From assembly GCA_031430435.1 (NCBI GenBank), contig JANPBM010000062.1, positions 46,203 through 110,202 on the forward strand: a DNA stretch of 64,000 nt, given 5' to 3'. This DNA is from JANNVK01 sp031430435 (lineage in GTDB: Bacteria > Acidobacteriota > Blastocatellia > Pyrinomonadales > Pyrinomonadaceae). The notes below the pieces were generated by a model. It was not told the origin of the DNA. It searched no databases and saw only the letters and a program-made list of their open reading frames with translations. Position numbers and translations under genes: made by a program. Of the stretch, positions 57,641 through 64,000 are shown one piece after another (the first letter of the stretch is position 1; the number at the start of each line of letters is the position of its first letter).

Positions 57641-60508
57641 TTATTGGTTATTTTGCGCCGGAATCGGTTTATCGCCGCTCAAGCCGAAGTTCGTAATCGC
57701 CAAACCTGCCTGACTTCGCAACGAATACCAATTTCCTTCGCTCGGACGGAAAACCGAAATATCGGCTTTACCGTCGCCGTCGTAATCGGCGGGAGCAGGC
57801 AGGTCAGTCGCAATTCCGAATTGAATCGCCGAAAAACCTTGCGTCGACCCCAACAAATACCAAATTCCGTTTCGATAAACCGCGTAATCGGCTTTCAAAT
57901 CGCCGTCGAAATCGGCAGGAATCGGAATATCGGTCGCAATTCCGAATTGAACCACCGCGAAGCCTTGCGTCGATCTTTGCAAGTACCAAGTTCCGGCTCG
58001 ATAAACGGCTAAATCGGTTTTGTTGTCGCCGTCGAAATCTGCGGCAACAGGTTTATCGGTGGCAAGTCCGAATTGTTCGACTCGGACGCTTCCGGTCGCA
58101 CCGTTCAAAATATACCAAGTTCCGTTACGATAAATCGTGTAATCGGCTTTGTTGTCGCCGTCGAAATCTCCCGCAACCGGAATATCGCCGACTGTTCCCC
58201 ACGAAATTTGGGCAACGGTCGAATTTGAACTTCGCAACACATAAAAATCAGGTTCGTTTGCGTTCGCGCTTGCCCGAAAAACCGCGACATCGGCTTTGCT
58301 GTCGCCGTCGTAATCCGCCGCGATTGTTTTATCGGTCGAAATCCCGAAGGCAACGCCCGAAAATCCCGATAACGATCTCAGCAAATACCAAATTCCGGCG
58401 CGATAAACCGAGATGTCGGACTTACCGTCGCCGTCGAAATCATACAAGGCTTTGTTTGGCGCAACCGCGTTGATTGTAAAGTTTGCGTCCGAAATGTCGA
58501 AAAAGATATTGCCGACCGCTTCAACTTTTATTCGCGCCGAGGTTGTGCCGCCGCTTGTCAAATTGACGGCTTCGCTGCCGTCGTTCGGTGTGCTGTTCGA
58601 CAGGACAATCGGAAAAGTCTGTCCGCCGTCGGTTGACAGCGAAATTTTGACGTTGACGGCATTAACGGTTGCATTGGTCGTGTTGGCAATGTTCCAAGTA
58701 ACGGTCAACGGCGTATTGTTTGCAACGGTAACTGCCGTATTCGGAGCAGTTATCGCAAACGGTCCGGCGGTTGCATCAACATTGACAGCCGTTGTCGCCG
58801 AGTTTATTCCGCTGCCGCCTGCCCGATTATCTCTGGCAACAACTTGAAAATTCATCGTTCGCGTAACTGCCGGCATCAGTTCACCGGTCAAACACGGAGT
58901 CGCCCGACCACAGTTGTAAGTTGCCGGCGGAACGTTGGCATTATTTAAGATATATTGTAACGAAGGAAAATTACGGATTCCGCCGACTGTCGGCAAATAC
59001 GGGCGAAAAACCGGTTTAATGCCGTCCGCGTCCGTGTTTGGCAACGCGGTGGTCGAAGCACCCAAATTATATTCCTGCCAATCGTAGGTTATCGAATCGT
59101 TATTAATATCGGTCGTGGTCGCACTTAAGGCAAACGGTGTTTGTCTCGGAATATTAAACGAATTTCCGCCAATCACCGTCGGAATTACTGGCGGAGTGTT
59201 ATTGGTCGCGGTATTTACCGAACAAGAACCGCCGCCGTTAATAAATGCGACAATTTGTTCCAAACTTTTAACGTGAAAAGTGTCGATACTGTTGCGAGCC
59301 AAATCTTGGTTTCCGCAAATTCCCGCATACGCCATAATCGTAATTCCGCTGCCTGTTTCGTAAGCCGCCGAAGCGCTTCTGTTTCCGCCCGAACAATTTC
59401 CGACGGCTCCGTTAAAGGTATGCAAGCCGCCGAATTGATGTCCCATTTCGTGGGCAACAAAATCGATGTCAAAAGGATCGCCGCGCGGACTCGGACCGCC
59501 GGTTAATCCTCGCGCTTTGCTTGCTCCGCACGGCGAATTTAATTGAGCAATGCCGCCGCCGCCTGTTCCGACCAGATGTCCGATGTCATAATTTGCCGTG
59601 CCGATAACGCTGTCGATATTAGTTTGATTAGCGTTCAAATCGCCCGAAGTATTGGCATACGGATCGGTTGCGGCATCGGTATAAATTACTAAATCCGTGT
59701 TGGCAACCAAAATCATTCGCACGGAAACATCACGTTCATAAACTCCGTTGACGCGGTTCATCGTTGTGTTTATGCCCGCCAAAGCTCTCGCTTTTGCTTG
59801 GACATCAGTGTCGCCCGCTTGCCGAAAAAACGCGGTATATTCGCCTGTTGCCGCCATTGCCAAACGATACGTTCGCAAGGTTGCGCCGTTGATGACGCTT
59901 GGAGCATCAGAGTTGAAAATGTCGAGTTTTTGATCGTCTAAAAGCGGGTTTCCACCGACCAAACATTCAAACGAATCGCTTTTGCGGTCAACATCGGTTT
60001 TGTTGAAACTGATGTAATTCGTCGTATCGCCGGCGGCATACGGTTCGATAAAAACTGTGCCGGCGGCTGATAAAATCATCGCCCGAAAACCGACCGGCGA
60101 CATATCAAACCGCGTTGTGGCATTCGGATTATCGATTCCTTGACCAAGATAACTGGTGATTTCAGGATACTTAGCGGCAAGTGCCGGCTCCATAATCGGC
60201 GAGTTTTTGATACTGAACCGCGAAAAAGTTCCGTCGGGCATCGGCAACGTCAAAATAACTTCGTCAGTTTGAGCCGTCTCGCCGAATTCACGCGGAGCAG
60301 ATTGCAACAATCCGCGCAATGTCGCTTTATCTGCCCGAAAAGTCGAATAAACATTCGGTACAATCAATCGTTCAGCCGAACGTGATTTCAAATTTGAATC
60401 ACTGATTTCCTGCCAAACTTTGTCAACACTTTTGGCGGCAAAAGCTGTCGGAACAGCTAAAATCAAAACCGCGAAAATCGAAAAAAACAACGAACTTATC
60501 TTGAACAT
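57641..60508 (-). CDS. Secreted reprolysin-like metallopeptidase with FG-GAP/VCBS repeats
   Basis: 955 residues: signal peptide (VLILAVPTAFAA), a propeptide-like region, an M12B-like zinc protease domain (about 205-425) with HEMGHQFGGLH (HExxHxxGxxH), an Ig-like/proprotein-linked part (about 440-680), then at the C-terminus six or seven FG-GAP/VCBS repeats (for example ADFDGDNKTDLAVYRAGTWYLQ). These beta-propeller blades are very common in exported acidobacterial proteins. Probably degrades extracellular protein. Confidence 0.9.
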   Translation of the reverse strand: MFKISSLFFSIFAVLILAVPTAFAAKSVDKVWQEISDSNLKSRSAERLIVPNVYSTFRADKATLRGLLQSAPREFGETAQTDEVILTLPMPDGTFSRFSIKNSPIMEPALAAKYPEITSYLGQGIDNPNATTRFDMSPVGFRAMILSAAGTVFIEPYAAGDTTNYISFNKTDVDRKSDSFECLVGGNPLLDDQKLDIFNSDAPSVINGATLRTYRLAMAATGEYTAFFRQAGDTDVQAKARALAGINTTMNRVNGVYERDVSVRMILVANTDLVIYTDAATDPYANTSGDLNANQTNIDSVIGTANYDIGHLVGTGGGGIAQLNSPCGASKARGLTGGPSPRGDPFDIDFVAHEMGHQFGGLHTFNGAVGNCSGGNRSASAAYETGSGITIMAYAGICGNQDLARNSIDTFHVKSLEQIVAFINGGGSCSVNTATNNTPPVIPTVIGGNSFNIPRQTPFALSATTTDINNDSITYDWQEYNLGASTTALPNTDADGIKPVFRPYLPTVGGIRNFPSLQYILNNANVPPATYNCGRATPCLTGELMPAVTRTMNFQVVARDNRAGGSGINSATTAVNVDATAGPFAITAPNTAVTVANNTPLTVTWNIANTTNATVNAVNVKISLSTDGGQTFPIVLSNSTPNDGSEAVNLTSGGTTSARIKVEAVGNIFFDISDANFTINAVAPNKALYDFDGDGKSDISVYRAGIWYLLRSLSGFSGVAFGISTDKTIAADYDGDSKADVAVFRASANANEPDFYVLRSSNSTVAQISWGTVGDIPVAGDFDGDNKADYTIYRNGTWYILNGATGSVRVEQFGLATDKPVAADFDGDNKTDLAVYRAGTWYLQRSTQGFAVVQFGIATDIPIPADFDGDLKADYAVYRNGIWYLLGSTQGFSAIQFGIATDLPAPADYDGDGKADISVFRPSEGNWYSLRSQAGLAITNFGLSGDKPIPAQNNQ

Positions 60509-60919
60509 TAAATTAACTCCTTTTATTTGTAAAACAACCGGATTTATGGAATCAGCCGGCGAATTTAACTAACGCCTTTTCATCACTAACATTAAATTAT
60601 TCGGTTATTGATGTGATTATCGCAAAAATCGTTTTAGCTGTCTAATTATATTCGTTTTACTTGAACAAAAAGTTTCACGCCAAAAAATAAAGAATTTCAG
60701 TCGCGGATTTACACGGATTTTTATTGATTGTTTTTGCTTTATCGGTGAAATCTGCGTTTATCCGCGACTGAAAATTGTTTTCTCGGCTTTTTCTTAACTT
60801 GTGTTTCTAATGATTTCGACAGATTCCGAAAGACGAAATTTCTTTCCGACTCTTATCTGCGGGTCGCCTTTCAACTTATCGCGTTGAATTTTGAACCTCG
60901 AAAGATTAAACTGGTTTTT
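60509..60919. other. Divergent intergenic region
   Basis: 411 bases between divergent genes, AT-rich, including the palindrome at 60694-60775. No further gene seen. Confidence 0.45.
60694..60775. repeat. Imperfect palindrome upstream of the TIG/NHL gene
   Basis: TTTCAGTCGCGGA at the left and TCCGCGACTGAAAA at the right, with an inner CACGGATTTT part. Common dispersed type, related to 45397-45487. Confidence 0.6.
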
Positions 60920-61945
60920 ATGAATAAAGCCGGAAAAATTTTGTCTTTGCACCCGTCGAACGCGATTGCCGGCGGTGAAGTTTTGCTGAAATGCGAAGAT
61001 TTTCAAATCAGCGACGAAGTTGATTGTCGAGTCTTTTTTGACAGTTCGGAAGCCCATATTGTCGGTGCTTCCGCGACTCGTGTGTTGGCGGTTGTGCCGA
61101 AAAAATTAACTTCGCCGTATGCTGAAATTTATTTGGAAAACGGTGAAGACATCAGCAACCGCATCAGTTTGACGGTCGGCGAAAAACTTGTCGGCGAAAT
61201 GCACATGGTCGCCAATCCGGCGGTCGATCCGAGCGATAACTCTGTCGTCCTGACTCGTTCGGGTTCACGCGGACAAGAACTGCCCGTAACCTTGTTTCGA
61301 CTGGAAACCGACGGTTATTTGGACGAATTACCGATTGAATTTATGAACCCGACGGGCGTGGCGTTTTCCGCCGCCGGACAGCTTTTTGTAACCAATCGGG
61401 CAGAAGGCAAAGTCTGCCGCATCAGCCGCGACGGAAGTGTGATTCCGTTTGGCAATAATTTGGGCGTGGCAACCGGAATTGCTTTTGACAAACACAGTTT
61501 TCTGTATGTCGGCGATCGCGGCGGACGGATTTGGCGCGGCAAAAACATCGATGATTTTGAAATATTCACGACGCTTGAACCATCGGTCGCGGCGTATCAT
61601 CTAGCTTTTGGAGCAGACGGGAATTTGTATGTTTCCGCCCCGCAACTTTCCGGTTTCGACAACATTTGGCGAATCGATAAATACGGCGAAGTCGAAGTTT
61701 TTTATCGCGGATTGGGCAGACCGCAAGGACTCGCGTTTGACACTTCGGGTAATCTTTATGTGGCGGCGTGTTTGCACGGAAAACGCGGAATCGTCCGTAT
61801 TACACCTGACCGCGAAGCCGAAATGTTTGTGGCGGGAACTAACATAATCGGACTTTGTTTCACAAGACGCGGTGAAATGATTGTTGCCACAAGCGATACT
61901 GTTTATCGGCTCAATGTGGGAATTTACGGCATACTTTTGGATTAA
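60920..61945 (+). CDS. TIG/IPT plus NHL/SMP-30-like beta-propeller protein
   Basis: 341 residues. The first 85 resemble an IPT/TIG immunoglobulin-like domain (ILSLHPSNAIAGGEVLLKCEDF); the rest is a propeller of NHL/gluconolactonase-like blades (GVAFSAAGQLFVTNR, GIAFDKHSFLYVGDRGG, GLAFDTSGNLYVAA). No signal peptide. ATG 60920 is preferred over the TTG at 60884. Possible lactonase or binding protein; catalytic residues not assignable. Confidence 0.82.
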   Translation: MNKAGKILSLHPSNAIAGGEVLLKCEDFQISDEVDCRVFFDSSEAHIVGASATRVLAVVPKKLTSPYAEIYLENGEDISNRISLTVGEKLVGEMHMVANPAVDPSDNSVVLTRSGSRGQELPVTLFRLETDGYLDELPIEFMNPTGVAFSAAGQLFVTNRAEGKVCRISRDGSVIPFGNNLGVATGIAFDKHSFLYVGDRGGRIWRGKNIDDFEIFTTLEPSVAAYHLAFGADGNLYVSAPQLSGFDNIWRIDKYGEVEVFYRGLGRPQGLAFDTSGNLYVAACLHGKRGIVRITPDREAEMFVAGTNIIGLCFTRRGEMIVATSDTVYRLNVGIYGILLD

Positions 61946-61964
61946 ACTTGAAACAGTAAGTAAA

Positions 61965-62006
61965 TAAAAAAGCGAAGAAGCATTAAAAAATCTTCGCTTT
62001 TTTTAC
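61965..62006. terminator. Bidirectional intrinsic terminator
   Basis: AAAAAAGCGAAGA pairs with TCTTCGCTTTTTT across a 13-base loop, with A- and T-runs on both sides, between the convergent TIG/NHL and M48 genes. Confidence 0.88.
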
Positions 62007-62015
62007 TTTTGCCTG

Positions 62016-63194
62016 TTACGCTTTCGGCGTTGGTGTCGGCGTTGGGGTCGGTTCGTCGTTACGGCGTTTTAATTGGGGTTTTTCGCTCGTTGAATCCGAA
62101 CTTGAAGAAGATGAACCGCTCGAATCGGTTTGCTGATCGGCATCGGCAGGTTGACGACGTTTCAGCGTCGGCTTGCCTTCGTCGCCTTCGTCGATGTCGC
62201 TTAAGGTTGAAGCCTTGGCGTTGGTTAATTTCAACAAACGGGCTTTGACTCTTTGAAATTCCGAAGTGCTGAGAACATATTCTTCGCGTTCGGGAAATCG
62301 GGCGGCAAGCGCCAAACTCGCATCGCGGCGTTCGGGCGTTTGCGGATGAGTCGAGAAAAGTTTGGTCAATGTGCCGGCTTTCTTTTTGCTTTTCGAGGTG
62401 ATTTTCTCAAACATTGTTGCCATTCCGGTCGGGTCGTAACCTGCGGCGTACATATATTGCGTGCCTAATCGGTCGGCTTCTTCTTCGGCTCCGCGACTGA
62501 ATTTCAAGCCGATTAAGCCTTGAATCAACCCGCTCGTATTATTCAAAATTCCGCCTGCAACTCCGCCGGTCAAAATGGTGGCGGCTAATAAACTGTAACC
62601 CAACAGCGTTGATTTACCCGAATTTTCGACCGCGTGTCGGGCGGCAACGTGTCCGATTTCGTGTGCCATTACGCCGGCAAGTTCGCTTTCGTTATCAGCG
62701 GCAAGAATCAAACCCGTGTTGATATAAAAAAATCCGCCCGGAAGCGCAAAAGCATTTATCTCGTCGCTGTTAATTACTTTGATGGTAAACGGAATTTTTG
62801 AATCGGAATGCAAAACGATATTTTGCCCGACGCGATTAACATATTCGGTGACAATCGGGTCTTCGTTCAATTTCGATTGTTGCTCGACTTCCGCCGCGAT
62901 TTGTCTGCCGAGAGCAACTTCTTTTTCTTGCGAACCGCCGAGCCAACCCGAAAAACCTTTGTTGATCTTGCGTTTACCGATTAAATCGGGATTTTCGGAC
63001 TCGGTCAGCGGACGTTTTGAATCGGTTGCCGTGGTTTGCGGCGAAGTGTCGGGTTGCTTGTCTTTTTTCTTGTCTTTTTTATCGGGGTTGCCCGCAGTTT
63101 GAGCCGAAACCTTTACGGGCAAAAGAGTTACGCCGAACCACATTGCCAAAACCAAGACGCTTGCTCCAAATTTACGAATCGAATTAACTTGCAT
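62016..63194 (-). CDS. M48-family zinc metalloprotease (BepA/LoiP-like)
   Basis: 392 residues. Signal peptide (VLVLAMWFGVTLLPVKVSAQ), a low-complexity linker, an M48 domain with HEIGHVAARHA (HExxH) near 175 and the third-ligand region GAEEEADRLGTQYM. Low-complexity tail of Ser/Asp and Thr-Pro repeats. Related to periplasmic proteases that survey outer-membrane proteins. ATG 63194, with TTGGAG seven bases upstream, is chosen over the TTG at 63206. Confidence 0.9.
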   Translation of the reverse strand: MQVNSIRKFGASVLVLAMWFGVTLLPVKVSAQTAGNPDKKDKKKDKQPDTSPQTTATDSKRPLTESENPDLIGKRKINKGFSGWLGGSQEKEVALGRQIAAEVEQQSKLNEDPIVTEYVNRVGQNIVLHSDSKIPFTIKVINSDEINAFALPGGFFYINTGLILAADNESELAGVMAHEIGHVAARHAVENSGKSTLLGYSLLAATILTGGVAGGILNNTSGLIQGLIGLKFSRGAEEEADRLGTQYMYAAGYDPTGMATMFEKITSKSKKKAGTLTKLFSTHPQTPERRDASLALAARFPEREEYVLSTSEFQRVKARLLKLTNAKASTLSDIDEGDEGKPTLKRRQPADADQQTDSSGSSSSSSDSTSEKPQLKRRNDEPTPTPTPTPKA

Positions 63195-63550
63195 TTTTTT
63201 CTCCAATAACTTGATTAAAATACTTTTTGCTTAATTTAAGATGCACTTTGCTAAATAAAAGTTTGCTCTACTTCGATAAAAAACTCAAAGATAATCGCGT
63301 TTTTTCAAAATTATTTTGAACTTATGTGTTCCCGCTGTTCAAAATCCGGTTCGGGCATAGAAAAAGCCGCTTCTAAACTTGGCTTTCCGAGTTCCGAAAC
63401 GGCTTTATTTATATTTTAACTTGCTTAACCGAGGTATTTATCGGCTTAATCGAGTTATTAACTCGCTTCATTCACTTCCGAACTCGCTTTTCCTGTGTTT
63501 TAACTCGCTTTGCTTAGTTCCGAACTCGCTTCAACGAGTTATTTTGTCGG
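63195..63550. other. Intergenic region with tandem repeats
   Basis: AT-rich promoter-like DNA next to the M48 gene, then a minus-strand-oriented hairpin (AAAGCCGCTTCTAAACTTGG region; the complement carries a palindromic AAGCGGCTTTTT) and the 21-bp repeats at 63415-63550. Confidence 0.4.
63415..63550. repeat. 21-bp tandem repeat downstream of the last gene
   Basis: Units begin AACTCGCTTC or AACTCGCTTT every 21 bases (for example AACTCGCTTCATTCACTTCCG), about six copies with decay leftward. On the minus strand, in frame with the neighbouring gene, they read as ASSELSK-like heptads broken by stop codons. Confidence 0.75.
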
Positions 63551-64000
63551 TTAAGGCTTCTTTTTACTCACCTTTTGAGCTTCAAACCTAACGCTGAGAT
63601 CATCGGCGACGGCTTTTGCTTTCGGAACATTGACCTTAGCGGCTTGTTTGACCGAACCGTAATAGATTAAGCCCGCCGAATACGCTTCGCTTCCGCAGAG
63701 CATCGCCGTATCTTCTAAATTCCGAGTAATTTGAGCCAAAGGATGCAAAAAATTATTCAGAACGGTAAAGGCGTTAAAGTCTTTTTTCATCTCGTCCGTG
63801 TTCAAAAACACAGGAATAAACTCAGGATTCGATTCAACATACTGAATAACTTTCTCGATAAACGGAACGCTTTTATCCTTCATTTTGGCGAGCGATTGTC
63901 GGTCGGACGCTTCAAGAGCAATCAGCAACGGCTGTAATTTGTCCGCTAAAACTTGTATCGCTCCGTTAATTTCAGCAGCGTCCGATTCTTTTATATTCAA
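63551..64000 (-). CDS. Conserved helical protein, 5' end beyond the window
   Basis: At least 149 residues; the frame is open to the right edge and no reliable start is visible, so the N-terminus is truncated. The blocks DKSVPFIEKVIQYVESNPEFIP, DFNAFTVLNNFLHPLAQ and YYGSVKQAAKVNVPKAKAV belong to a small conserved helical family seen in Acidobacteriota and Bacteroidota, function unknown. Immediately after its stop, a 21-bp repeat continues in frame with further stops. Confidence 0.72.
   Translation of the reverse strand: MNIKESDAAEINGAIQVLADKLQPLLIALEASDRQSLAKMKDKSVPFIEKVIQYVESNPEFIPVFLNTDEMKKDFNAFTVLNNFLHPLAQITRNLEDTAMLCGSEAYSAGLIYYGSVKQAAKVNVPKAKAVADDLSVRFEAQKVSKKKP

Overview
The window reads as chromosomal DNA of a Gram-negative, AT-leaning soil or water bacterium, most likely an Acidobacteriota member of the Blastocatellia/Pyrinomonadaceae type. 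This is inferred from family content, not from a marker gene: a DUF1501/DUF1800 secreted pair, FG-GAP secreted metallopeptidases, a subtilase with a LMISDG tail, an outer-membrane BamA-like protein, and a DUF3662-FHA gene near a PbpA-like transpeptidase. Short dispersed palindromes fill many intergenic gaps.

Layout. 0-5.7 kb: an NtrC-type regulator and the DUF1800-DUF1501 operon. 6.4-15.6 kb: genes suggesting a type III secretion or flagellar-type export module (SctN/FliI ATPase, a coiled-coil FliJ/SctO-like stalk protein, a small TPR protein) with a leaderless multidomain murein hydrolase and a giant Omp85 protein. 16.4-19.8 kb: a single-strand array of 26 tRNA genes that serves all 20 amino acids. 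Three small RNAs inside it share a GGCGAATG...TCGCC closing helix, and I read them as Ro60-binding Y RNAs. 19.9-25.3 kb: a GGDEF-EAL protein, a 48-residue repeat peptide missed by ORF length cut-offs, and the LMISDG-tailed subtilase. 25.5-35.6 kb: a Ro60 (TROVE) gene and an intein-split rtcB RNA ligase gene. Each is followed by accessory cargo and then by a short duplicate of its own 3' end. 35.6-43.4 kb: a Crp/Fnr-DoxX pair, an HNH nuclease, an FHA-methyltransferase-PBP operon and a TPR protein. 43.9-57.5 kb: housekeeping genes (zwf, gatA, gatC, maf, panB, panC, folK, cinA, fur) interrupted by toxin-antitoxin-like pairs. 57.6-64 kb: a secreted FG-GAP metalloprotease, a TIG/NHL protein, an M48 protease and a gene that runs off the edge.

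The central observation is the RNA-repair and quality-control neighbourhood. A nearly complete decoding set of tRNAs, three Y RNAs (two carrying a whole tRNA-like module, one of them circularly permuted with its acceptor stem capped by a UUCG loop), their expected protein partner Ro60, and the tRNA/RNA ligase RtcB lie within about 17 kb. Many of the tRNAs are unusual: three tRNA-Leu without a long variable arm, a tRNA-Ile(TAT) with one, an initiator without its three G:C pairs, and mismatched Arg anticodon stems. I infer a reserve or damage-resistant tRNA set coupled to Ro60/Y RNA surveillance and RtcB repair. Ro60-Y RNA and Ro60-RtcB links are established for bacteria. The coupling to a whole tRNA set, with the Y RNAs inside the array, is what I consider potentially new.
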